From Oidiodendron maius Zn (taxonomy: Eukaryota > Ascomycota > Leotiomycetes > Myxotrichaceae), in assembly GCA_000827325.1 (NCBI GenBank), contig KN832872.1:992001-1056000 (forward strand): a DNA stretch of 64,000 nt, in the 5' to 3' direction. A program made the position numbers and the translations under genes. Below, in pieces: positions 54,346-64,000 of the stretch (position 1 is the stretch's first letter; every line of letters starts with the position of its first letter). The notes under the pieces are model-generated. The model saw nothing but the letters and a program-made list of their open reading frames with translations. It searched no databases and was not told where the DNA came from.

Positions 54346-54352
54346 CTTTATA
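54346..54352 (-). promoter_or_regulatory. TATA box of the small heat-shock gene
   Basis: TATAAAG on the minus strand, about 56 bases upstream of the first ATG and just downstream of a perfect heat-shock element. Confidence 0.55.
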
Positions 54353-54364
54353 CCTGATGGTGTG

Positions 54365-54379
54365 ATTCCAGAAGTTTCT
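54365..54379. promoter_or_regulatory. Heat-shock element, perfect three-unit
   Basis: ATTCCAGAAGTTTCT fits nTTCnnGAAnnTTCn exactly, the Hsf1 trimer site, immediately upstream of the TATA box of the Hsp30-type gene. Confidence 0.8.
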
Positions 54380-54436
54380 GAGCACTTAGAAGCATAATTA
54401 TCAGGAGATTCTGGACATTCAGATGTGTGATTGTCA

Positions 54437-54444
54437 GAAGATTC
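54437..54444. promoter_or_regulatory. Partial heat-shock element
   Basis: GAAGATTC provides two inverted half-sites with correct two-base spacing between the other two heat-shock elements. Confidence 0.45.
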
Positions 54445-54473
54445 TGGCAATATCCAGTATGTTCTGATCTGCT

Positions 54474-54498
54474 GTTCCAGAAACATCTAGAATATTCC
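54474..54498. promoter_or_regulatory. Heat-shock element, five-unit with one mismatch
   Basis: Alternating TTC, GAA, ATC, GAA and TTC units, each two bases apart, run over 25 bases; only the central unit departs from consensus. It lies about 185 bases upstream of the first ATG of the Hsp30-type gene. Confidence 0.78.
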
Positions 54499-55369
54499 AC
54501 AATATGACAGGGATTGGCATCATATTATCTCGTTTCACAGCAAATTTCTTTGTACGGGTGGACATCCACGTTGGAGTTCTATCACGAGCAGGGCGCAAAG
54601 AAAGCTTTGTCACACATGGAAAAGAACTATTATGATCATATTGATGATCTAGGGATTGAATGAGAGGAAGATCTACAGCAAATTTCGCTATTCCTAATAT
54701 TATCTAGCCTATCGCTTAGTAAAAAGGGGGAGAAATTGATTCTTCACAGCCACACTTCTACAAACTCGTGTGGCTGGTGTATTGAGACAATCGCCATCGA
54801 AATAACCAAGTTGTGTGGAATGCAAATCGTCAACTCTTGATTCCTACAGGTGCAAATCAAGTTATACCATTACCTAGTCCCACTCCTGTGGTGCTTTAGA
54901 TCCTTCGGCGGTTGAGTTTCCTTGTGATGGTGGCAAATATCTGACAATTCCACCGGACCTCTTTCCGCCCCTTCGCTATTGCCACCGGCCGTACGATACC
55001 AAGAAAGTCGTCACATTCGGCCAAATGTCGCGCTACTACTAACACGGGTCTTAATGACATTGAAATCTCAAGGATTCTCGACGTATGAGATATTCTTAGT
55101 AAACACTCTAGGCTCTGCCGTGGGAAGGCAGCACAAGATTCCAGCTTTGTAGAAACCTTGTATTCTCTATTCATGTAGCTACCCGTCCCTTCATGCCCAT
55201 AAAATTGCTACCTTGTGAATTCTGCACCGTCAAAGTCATCCGATTTATGAAGCCCAAATTGCCATCCCTTTTTGCAACTGTGCTGTCAGCGTTAGGCTTC
55301 GTCAAAGATAGGCATGCCTGTTGCTTTAACAATTGCAGCCGGCCACATGCCCACGCGATAGCACCAAGC
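54499..55369. other. Intergenic region between small heat-shock and YTH genes
   Basis: Apart from the heat-shock promoter at its left end I see no gene. The frame at 54896-55174 (-) has no recognisable motif. Confidence 0.4.
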
Positions 55370-57289
55370 CTATTGAAAGGGGCGCATAGGGGGATATCCG
55401 ACCATCGGGATTGGCATGCCAGGAATCTGTCCTACAGGCTGGGCAACCGGGCTTGGCGTTCGATGGAAAAGGCGCACCAGTTTCCTGCCCACTGTAGTCT
55501 CCAATTCTGTGCCATCCCGCGCGACTTTTACAAAACGATTTGAGTTCCACGGATTCCGCAATCCTCTGGTTCTGTAAAACGGAAGACGAGTGGTTGATAT
55601 CCACTCTACTTTGAAGGGATTTCCCCAGGATTGTGTATCCTCCTGAACGCTGCCGTTGCTGGAAGTGTCTTCGTCATCATCATCCCTCTCTACCTCCCAA
55701 AATATTGATCCTCGAGCAAAATCTTGAATAATACGGCCCTTTGGGATGAATTCAGTAGCTGGAACCGGAGTGATCTTTTCGGGGCCCTCTACAGCGTGCC
55801 GTGCGAACTCTATCGCAGCTGATGGGTCATTGTTAATAGGAGAGGCCATTCGCGCGTAGCCAAAGAATTCACCCGATTTATTTGCCGAGAAAATCAGATA
55901 AACGTTTTCAGCGGTCTAAATGAAAGTATTAGCCTGCGAACGATATCCAAGGACTAGGTAACGTACATGATATGCTTTATTGAATGCCGCTTCATTGTGC
56001 GACTGAGTGGCCCAGATTCCGTTTCGTATACTAAGCTCCAAGTCTTCGACCGTGTGGCTCTTTACAACAAAGAATTTGTCTTTAGTGGAAGAACTGTCGT
56101 CTCGCTCTGCTTCGGCCGCCTCGGCGTCATCCTCTTTGGCTGGGGGTGCGCTCTCAGAAGACACAATTGGATCAGAGCTAGCCTCTGCTGGTGTCGGTGC
56201 GCTTGCAGCAGCTCCTATAGAGTTTCTTCGCAGTCTGCTTGTTAACCCTACATTCTGAAACCTGGAATCGTGTATTTTTGCTTGGGCAGCAGCACATGTT
56301 TCTTCGTCCTTGAAATTGGCAAAGGCGCAATTAGTCTTTGACATGAGGAATACAGACTCAAGTCCCGGGGCCTCCTTGCAGACATGCAAGACGAGATTCA
56401 TTAACTCTGTTTGCGGTGGCAGATTTCCAATCCATATTGCATGTCCTGTAATATTTTAGCTATAGCCATATAGTGCGGGTAAAGAATTACCAGTTCGACG
56501 AGGCTTCCTAGGCGGTCCTCGAACAACGGGAGATGGACCTAGAGTAGATTCTGTAAAGTTATATTAGCAACTGAAAGCTGGGGCAATCGCCATTGGTGAC
56601 GGTTATCATGCTTTAACTTTACCTGTGTTATCGGATATACCCTGCGCTCCGCCTGCGCGTTTTTGCAACGCAGTTTGATGTTCATCGGAAACATTGCCAC
56701 GAGGCCCATATTGTGTGGGTTGTTGAATTCCTGGGAAGACTGAGTTGTGCAGAGGATATTGGTTGGGTTGAATTATAAATGGAGGCCCTTGTTGTTGTGA
56801 CCTCCCAACATAGCCTTGATGATAAAACTGATTCCCCATACCCGCTAGCGATGGTGGGTTACCTGTAACATAACTGCCTTGGAATGGTGTTTGGTATGCA
56901 TATTGAGGATTCGCAAGATTCATAGCTTGGGGAGCTGCATACTGCGGAGTATTCTGACTTGGATAGACCAGCCCAGAAGGCCCAGCAGCAGGGGGAAATC
57001 TCGGGGCCAACTGACCATAATTTTGGTAGGATGAATCGGGTAAGGCAATGCTTAGTTGGTTTAGATTGAACGGATCAGATCTTGTTTGCAGTGGCTGATA
57101 ATGAGGAGCGTACTGTTGGCTATGGCCAAAGCTCGTCTGCGAAACACTCTGCTGCGACGATATCTCTTGTCTGCCCTTCCTAACTTTCCTATCCCACCGT
57201 GGACTACCCCGAGTGCCCTGGTTATCTGGCTCATCAGATGGCAGTAAACTTTTCGACTCGTCTGGTGGCTGTGATGCCGAATCGCCCAT
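55370..57289 (-). CDS. RRM plus YTH domain protein, candidate m6A reader
   Basis: Exons 57289-56623, 56550-56491, 56445-55967 and 55915-55370 give 583 residues. The first 220 residues are disordered and Gln/Pro/Tyr-rich. An RNA-recognition motif follows (HAIWIGNLPPQTELMNLVLH ... NCAFANFKDEETCAAAQAKI). The C-terminal half is a YTH domain: DKFFVVKSHTVEDLELSIRN, GIWATQSHNEAAFNKAYHTA, NVYLIFSANKSGEFFGYARM, then IFWEVERD and FKVEWISTTRLPFYRTRGLR. The tryptophan of GIWATQ is in the position of the first aromatic-cage residue that holds N6-methyladenosine; WISTTRLPFY is the usual second block. YTH proteins read m6A; yeast Pho92 and S. pombe Mmi1 act in mRNA decay. A 60-base exon carries the basic linker PPRKPRRTG. 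Confidence 0.88.
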
Positions 57290-60200
57290 GATGCCGTGGT
57301 TGCCTTTAAAGTATTCGTCCTAGGACCTAAAAGAACGGCGTCAGCAAACCGCTCGTAGGACATTACCTTAGCAAGAGTAATAACCTGTGGTAGTTTGTAA
57401 AATAGCTATACGGCCATCCTGGAATAGATGCTGGGTTGTGTGTGGACAAGGAAGATTTGACCGTACCGCTTCAGAGATCTCTATTCGAGCTCCTCAACAT
57501 TAGTCGCATATAGAAACCGGACAAAGACCAGCTAGTTATCAAGACAGATTTGCACCTCAAGTGCCCTCAGCCTGAGGAGGTGACTTAAGGAGAAGGGAGC
57601 AACTAAGTTGTAGAGGTGGTTGTAGAGATCTACCAGTGAGGATATATCTGGAACTGTGCGCCACACAGGTCTACGCCTAGCCTCCCTCCAGGAGCTAGGA
57701 GGATGGGGATATATATGGATCGTACCTATTATAGGAAACGAGTCCTAGTGGGGGCGTGATGGTCTCCCGAAGTCGAGTAAGGCAAGTGGTAAGATGCAAG
57801 TTCCTCGGCGGGGGTTTGGATGAATAGTTTACTTGTGAGTACCGGGGGAGATGGGGCTCTGAGTCGTTCTGGAAACGCTACTGAGAGGAGATCACGGGCC
57901 GCCACTATCTGTTGCTTCAGGTGCCTCGAGTGGGAAGTGATGGCATGATCCTATTGGCACTGGGGGAGATGACAAGTTAGCTCTCGACTGTCACCGACGA
58001 CTCGAGAGAGCGAACTGACACTACCTGCCTATATAAATAGAAATATAGACACTAGACATGGCAGGCTAAAATCAGAGAGTATTTCGGCGCTGGCCAAGTT
58101 GTATAAGTAGAGGGGCGTTGGGGTCAGATCCCTCCGCGAGTTACATGGGACGGAGGGAGGGCGGAAGCGATCGCGTGGTGGATGGAATCGGGCAGTGTGG
58201 CAAGCAAGTGACAGCACAAAATGGGTTTCAAGCTTTCAGTGGGGGGGCAAGCTCCGCTGAAGACATTAGGGTTTGGGATGCGCGTGCTGAGCTAGCAATT
58301 GCGAGCTTCAGTCATGAGAAGCACAGCGCAAATACTGCTGAGTACATGGCCCAGGTACCTCCTCGCTCCTTGCTTCCAAGGACAACGCGGATATCCTTTC
58401 CCCCTCGGGTCTCTGCGCCTTGTTTTTGGGCGCGCGATTAGGGACCATGGGACTTGCGGAGCAGAGAAAGTAGCTCCAGCGCGGCCATCGGTGAGGGCAG
58501 CGGCCTTGGTGCCCTTAATGGACATGGGCATTCTCGGCACCGGAAGCTACGATATCGCGGCCGCACCAGATGGGATTTTGGAGAATCGCATGCTGAGGAT
58601 TGACTGTACCACCTGCCTATCCACCTGCACTCTTAGCTGGGCAAGGGTTGGGACCAGCACCAACGCCGCAAGCGCCAACGAACTTGGCCTAGGGTTGCAT
58701 AGAATCCATGGCCAGCGTAATATAGAGAATGGGCGACCCCGTAGAGCTGAAAGAAAAAAAAAAGGCCCTTCCCCATCGTCCATGGTGCGATATGGAGCAA
58801 GTGGCAAAAGATCTCGTCGCAAAGCGCTCTCTGTCGTCTTCTTGCCCTCGCCCTCGCCTTCGCTAGACAGCATGACCGCTGTAACCCTTCGGACCGGTCT
58901 GGAACATACCTGCTAGCAGCTCACCTGCCTAAAGGCCCCAGGGCACGAGCCGGCTGAGGCCCAGGGCCAATTTTATCTCCGTCCCAACTAAAATGATCGG
59001 GGACGATCCTTTCCCACCTAGCGGAGGACAGAGCCGCCGGTGCGGCCTCTCTGCTCCTGAGCGCGGGGCGTCCCAATCGGGCTCTACGTGAGCTCGAGCG
59101 CGAGGTGTCAAAGGAACGTGCTTTACGGCGGGCGTGTTAATGTGGAAAGCTTGCCTGCGATTAGAGTTGTGGCGACGTTCGACGGCATCCTTGGGTCCTG
59201 TCGCGTCGCTATCACTTGATCGCAGCGTCACTTCAGAGATCGCTGCCACGTATGGCTCACTCGAGACCGGACCAGGCCGTGAATATCCTGTATTTTGCAC
59301 GCAGGCAGAAGGATGCAGTGGCAACACCGACAACTCTAGGAGGCCCCTCTAGGAGACGTCCCCGTGGGTCGCGGCAACGGGATAAATCAAGAATTTCCCT
59401 CGCAAGATGGATTCGACTAGCAGCAAAGGCCACAGGGAAGGGAAGAGAGCCGCAGATCGTGTCGTCTTTGTGGCGGTGCTGGCTTGTGGAAGACTGTGGT
59501 TTGCTCAGAGCCACAAGCAAGACCCCAGAAATCGTCAACGCCACAGCGGATATCTCAGGGAAGATTATTATAGACTTCTCTCCACCGTCCGCAGCCAGTC
59601 CGCGTGAATTGCGGGCCTCTCTATCATAGTTCCACTTGGCTGTCGACTTCGCTGGTTTGATACGCCATAAACCAAAGGCAACGCTAATTGAATGTCGCGC
59701 TTTGTCTGAATCCAGTCACTAGTCAAAGCTGATTAGCTATTGGATCGTCGTGTGTGTGGACGTGGCATTGTGTAGTGAAGCTCGATGAGAGTGTGATTCT
59801 CTCCGCATGTCACCGAGGCTTCATAACTAGGCAGTTTCCCAGCTCGAGCAGTAACGGCCTGCAACCTCCGTCAGGTTCAGCTTCAGCGGTCAATTCTCAT
59901 CGCTAAAAAGAGCAAAATTTTCTTTTGGTCTTGTATTGATTCTTGGATTCCCAGCAGCGGCCCCTCCACCCCCCTACCTCTACAGTACCCATTGCACACT
60001 AACGCGCAAATCCAATCTTAAGGTCGAACCGTCACAATGGAACTGCCAAGAAATCTAATCCCAGCCTCTGCTCGAGGAGTGGCAACAGCCAGTTACCACA
60101 GTATCATGACACAAGAGATGTGTGGCGCGGGGCAGTCGCGTCTTGCATCCTCCGGTTGGCTCTGTGACCCCGCACGGCGGACACATATCTATTATTAAGG

Positions 60201-60550
60201 ACTCACTGGCATGCATTTCCTGACATGGACGGTTGCCTGGTAAATCATCTCGGCGGCAAAGGAGACAGAGTGTAAAGCAGGCCGCGTGCGGTGGCCAGAC
60301 AGGTCTAGGAGTGGTCTCGAGACCAAGGTCTAGCAAAGGAATATGGCCACTCGAGGTATGGGAGAGGTAAACCTCCATAATTCCTGGCACTTTATACAGT
60401 ACTGGTTAGATAATACGTCAAGCAATAATATGTTACTCTACAGCGAATTATACTTCCAGACGAAACACGCTACATGAGAAGCATACATCATTTGCCTCGG
60501 TCCATAGCATTGATATGTAATAGTACAACGCGGAACGCCATCTCTCAAGT
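57290..60550. other. 3.3 kb region with no recognised gene
   Basis: Only short overlapping frames occur and none shows a domain. The stretch 57640-58090 includes a TATATAAATAG box and GGGGGCG motifs reminiscent of retrotransposon termini, but I found no matching second repeat. It is probably promoter DNA of the YTH gene plus non-coding or decayed sequence. Confidence 0.4.
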
Positions 60551-61397
60551 CTAATCCCTCTTTAGTGGTATGTACTTCTCCTCGATACCATTCTTTGTGG
60601 CCATCATCATCAGCAGACCATCACCAACCTCAATATGTCTCTCCACTGCACTGTCAAACGCATCTTTCACCAGCGCCTCCACCTCGACCAACGGTAACGG
60701 CTTCCTCTCGCGCTCCTGCAAGTCGTGGCCCACGCCACTGCCAGGCATGTATTGGTTCTTAAAATTAACCTGGTTGTCCAGGAACGGCATGATCAAACTC
60801 GCCGCCGCACCGCCAGCCCTACATTGTTCCCGCTCATAGCTGCCCACGGGATCGTACGAGTACACCGCACCCTTACCCTCCTCATCCAGCCCTCCAAGAA
60901 TTGCGTGCACGTAGTAAGGGAAGAAGCGCTTTCCGTAGAGGATGGTGGACAGCCGCTGTGCACACGCCTTGACGCTCATCGGCTTACCATGCTGGTAGCG
61001 ATACATCTTGACTATGGCATCCAGGCGTTCCTTCAGCGCCTCTCCGTCAGCAGCGAATCCCACAACTGAGAGTATTATATTGGCATCATCTTGAGAGGAA
61101 GTGGTTCCGCCGATCTTGAAGACTTTGGGTTGGTATCTGGTGTTTATATTGTAGCCCGATGTTGATCGTGTGTCGCCTGCGATAATTGTAAAATCTTCGC
61201 CCGCAATCGCCAGTGTTGAGCCACCGTTATCAGTGTAGCTATTCCACACATGTCAGATGAAGCCAAGAGAATGCTTAGAGCTCTACTCACGGATAAAAAG
61301 CATGCTCCTTGTTGCCAGCAGCGGCAGCCGTTGGTGTCTGGTTGAACGAATAATTCGGCCCGTTCATCAACGGGTTTTGACTGAACATCGCAGCCAT
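60551..61397 (-). CDS. PRE7: 20S proteasome subunit beta-6 (Pre7/C5)
   Basis: Exons 61397-61291 and 61238-60551 give 264 residues. A 36-residue N-terminal extension (MAAMFSQNPLMNGPNYSFNQ...) precedes YTDNGGSTLAIAGEDF and IIAGDTRSTSGYNINTRYQP, the start of the beta-type fold. The middle KRFFPYYVHAILGGLDEEGK, with GAVYSYDPVGSYEREQCRAG, and the end DAFDSAVERHIEVGDGLLMM identify beta-6. Beta-6 is a non-catalytic subunit of the inner ring, consistent with the lack of the active-site Thr-Thr pair of beta-1, -2 and -5. The 52-base intron joins HAFYP to YTDNGG in frame. The gene is divergent from STT4 over about 280 bases. Confidence 0.93.
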
Positions 61398-61676
61398 CTT
61401 TAACTTCTATAGTAGTGAAGCAGCCTCGTAGTCCCTATGGAATATCTAAACTTTCTCTTGTGTTGGTTGGGGTTGAATAAGTTCAGTCTTTGCTGAGTGA
61501 TGTGAGGTAGCTTTGAGCTACGCGTTAACAGCTGCCTCGACAAGTAGCTTAGCGAATGTGCAGGGGTTGAAGCTCATAAGCCAAGAGGATCTAAGCTGTG
61601 GCACAACGTGTAAGGCGGATGGCAAACTGATCGAGAGTCTATCGCAAACTCTCAGCAGTTGACATCTAAATCAATT
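61398..61676. promoter_or_regulatory. Bidirectional promoter, PRE7 / STT4
   Basis: 279 bases separate the two divergent start codons, so both promoters must lie here. No Rpn4-type (GGTGGCAAA) site stands out. Confidence 0.45.
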
Positions 61677-64000
61677 ATGGCTGCGTAGGTTATTCCACCT
61701 CGCTGTCTCAAATGTGTACTGATCAGAATACAGCGCGTCTCGAGACATCCGGCGACAGGCCTTACAAAAGATTGCCGAACTTGCGGCAACATCAACGACA
61801 GGCGACTTTGACAACTCTGATCTGAATCGACTTTGTAAAGGATGCGTGAGCCATGACAAAGAGAAGGAAAATGGACTCGCAAAGGGCCCCGTTGCATCTC
61901 TGTCTGGAACGCCAATGGTAAAATAAGCGCTGACATATTTGCTTTCAATAGAGACTGATTAAATACAGAGTATACGGGAATACGAGGTGTTGTTAGCATT
62001 GTGCAGAGCCTCTCCCCTATTACAGACTCTGGAAAGCTCCCAAAAGCTTGTCAAGCAGCTGTCCCCCTATATGCTAGAGGCGCACTCGCAGGTGTTCGTT
62101 CCGTCTCCCTTCTTCCGAGCAATCGAACCATCTCCCACTGAGGCTCTAAGCTATAATCTCTCGGCAGCGCTGCTTTCCTTGGGCGTGAATCATGAAGGGC
62201 TGCAAGAGGCTATTGCTGAGAAATTGTGGAACTACTTGGATACCTGCTCGCAAACGACCGAACGCGCTGCACAAGGTCCAAACTCTAAAACTGGGAGCAA
62301 AGTTGAAATCGAAGACGCTATCCGCATCGCAACTGTTTCTCTATCTATTCATGGGTTTCTCGATGCGGCCGCTTCATATGCGAACTTTTGGAGCGCTGAC
62401 GAACGACTTAACCTCATTCAGCGAATCAATACCTTATTATCGGACGATTTCTTGATCGCTGTTGAAACCGCAATTTCTACGGTCCGTAACTCGAACTCGC
62501 AAAATCCTAATGTGAAAGAGTGGAAGAGATGCATTCGATATTATGCAGCCATTGGTCGTCCTCTTGGGGCTATGCTCTTGCAGCGCAGTTTCATGTGGCT
62601 CCTGGTGGCCGGTTCTTCACTCCTTCTTGCAGATATCAACATGCTCCGAGGACACGATATTCTAGAACTGCTTATGTCAGGTAAAGAAATTGCCAGCCTT
62701 ACTTCATCCCGCAGTGAGGAGGTGGAGTTTGACGCTATTGAGGCGTTGGCTGATATAGCTGCCGATGAGATGACGTTGCTTGACAATAGCGCTGATTACA
62801 TTCGACTGGGCTCTGCATCGCAGCAAAGAGTGGCGTTTGCAGCCAAAGCAGGCGCAATTACAAGTTATCTCAACTGTGCTTTACTTAATGAAGATGCTGC
62901 CGATGCCGATATTCTCATGGCATGGTTAGAACACTCTCTTGCGGACCCTCTTCAAATGGCCGACGAGACTTTAGCCAATGTTGTCCTTCGAGGCATGGCT
63001 CTGATCTCAAAGTTATCACCTGGCTATGCGTCTAATGTTAGCCGACTCCTTCCACGATTCATCGTACAAGGTGGTTCCAGTGGGCAAGCAATTTCCACCG
63101 CGTCGGCCTGTTTGGCATTTGTCCTCCAATCTCTGTCTCAGGATGCTACTATAACTACACTGTATACTCTTGGGAACGTTCTCAGTTCTTCATCTAGTGC
63201 AGAGAGGGCTCTGCTAGGTGGGCTCAACGGCGAGTCAACTCTAGATGTTGGTCTCAGTACTGGAATTTATGGCGGAAAACAATCCACCGGCAGCTTCATC
63301 TCGCTGACTACACATGGCGAGGAAGAGACTTCAGGAGTCTATACAAACGTTGTTCAAACGATCTGTGGAGTTGCCATTGGCTGCAAAGATCCAAAAATAA
63401 CGGCATTAGCCCAGTCAATGCTTCTTCAGAAGATTGAAAAGGTCAGTGAGGCTGTCGACGCACATATAATCACTGAAGCTGCCGGTTTGGCTTTGAGTGG
63501 CGGAGCACTCGATTTCCGAGGTTTGCTGAAACTCTATGCCAGGCTCGGTCATGATGGCGTGGTGCAAAATGACCCAGTTTTGCTGGCTGCAGTAAGTTAA
63601 CATTCAGTGAAATCACTAAAGATGCATCTCACTAATCTCCTCAGGTAATGAAAGGTCGGGATCATATGTCGTCGGCTCTCCGCAAGGGTTCTCCTTTATA
63701 TTCTATCTATCTTGAGCATCTTCTTGAATCCATAGTTAATATGGGTGACGTACATCAGTCGCAGAGCACTCGGGAGGCAGATACCGAAGTTGCTTCGCGC
63801 GAGATCGCCCAGCTGCTGCACCCTCTAGCCACCCTGATGTCCAATAACGACCTTGCTTCAGACGAAACCCTGGGCGAGGAGACCACGTCTCTCCTCCGTG
63901 ATGCCTGGTTCAACATCGTTGTCCACGGTTTCACCACCAACACAGATCGGGGCAAGAAATATTTGAATGAGCTCCGACACATGGCCATTCATTCAAAGCC
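61677..64000 (+). CDS. STT4: Phosphatidylinositol 4-kinase Stt4, N-terminal part (runs off window)
   Basis: Exons 61677-61684, 61734-61917, 61969-63591 and 63645 to the window end are all in frame. The first exon has only eight coding bases (ATG GCT GC). The product begins MAAASRDIRRQALQKIAELA, then TSTTGDFDNSDLNRLCKGC, and continues SIREYEVLLALCRASPLLQT and SPFFRAIEPSPTEALSYNLS, the conserved N-terminus of fungal Stt4/PI4KIII-alpha. The visible 682 residues are all helical-repeat solenoid; the lipid-kinase domain would lie beyond the right edge. Stt4 makes PI4P at the plasma membrane together with Ypp1 and Efr3. The first intron (CTGAT branch point, TACAG acceptor) is inferred from the family start. 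The start is supported by motif but not by transcript. Confidence 0.85.

Noticed and set aside
57640-58090. Possible retrotransposon LTR remnant with TATATAAATAG
   Set aside because: No matching second LTR, primer-binding site or pol-like translation could be found in the window.
1-64000. tRNA, rRNA, CRISPR or bacterial operon features
   Set aside because: No TTCGA-type tRNA arm with flanking stems, 5S-like sequence or spaced repeats was noticed; gene structure is eukaryotic. A covariance-model scan would be needed to exclude small RNAs.

Overview
This window is nuclear DNA of a filamentous ascomycete (Pezizomycotina; a eurotiomycete relative of Aspergillus, Penicillium or Talaromyces is my best guess). 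The evidence is short introns (about 47-150 bases) with CTAAC/CTGAC-like branch points, genes packed on both strands, and fungal marker proteins: a SUN-family wall protein, PalF/Rim8, an Msn2/Seb1-type zinc-finger factor, an Hsp30-type small heat-shock protein and a FAD2-type desaturase. I rebuilt exon structures by hand from splice sites, reading frame and recalled family motifs; no alignment was run.

Layout. 0.8-10.4 kb (all +): a wax-synthase-like membrane acyltransferase, TRAPP II subunit Trs130, and a 13-exon Dip5-like amino-acid permease. 10.5-10.9 kb: a foldback MITE in a 2.4 kb intergenic region. 12.8-22.7 kb (all +): SUN cell-wall protein, DUF202 membrane protein, Hcs1-type DNA helicase, and a large low-complexity protein of unknown function. 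22.7-28.4 kb: 5.7 kb without a recognisable gene, leading to the Msn2/Seb1-like stress factor (28.4-30.3 kb). 31.1-40.3 kb: diphthamide synthase Dph6 (+), convergent with splicing helicase Prp28 (-), which diverges from mitoribosomal mL59 (+); then the delta-12 desaturase (+). 41.3-42.7 kb: a broken MFS sugar-transporter pseudogene. 43.1-50.4 kb (all -): PalF, Mnd1, a BNR-repeat protein and a CENP-K-like protein, with a second sugar-transporter relic (+) at 49 kb. 51.3-57.3 kb: a three-KH RNA-binding protein (+), a small heat-shock protein with heat-shock elements (-), and an RRM+YTH m6A-reader-like protein (-). 60.6-64 kb: proteasome beta-6 (-) divergent from the 5' part of PI4-kinase Stt4 (+), which runs off the window.

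Most genes are housekeeping functions (trafficking, splicing, translation factor modification, proteasome, phosphoinositide signalling) mixed with stress and environment genes (Msn2-like, PalF, Hsp30, permease, desaturase). I saw no biosynthetic cluster and no clearly new multigene system. The accessory signal is the MITE, two decayed sugar-transporter loci, and unusual gene structure: an apparent excess of AAG 3' splice sites, two GC-AG introns, coding exons of 3, 8, 11 and 19 bases, and two introns that are multiples of three with no in-frame stop.
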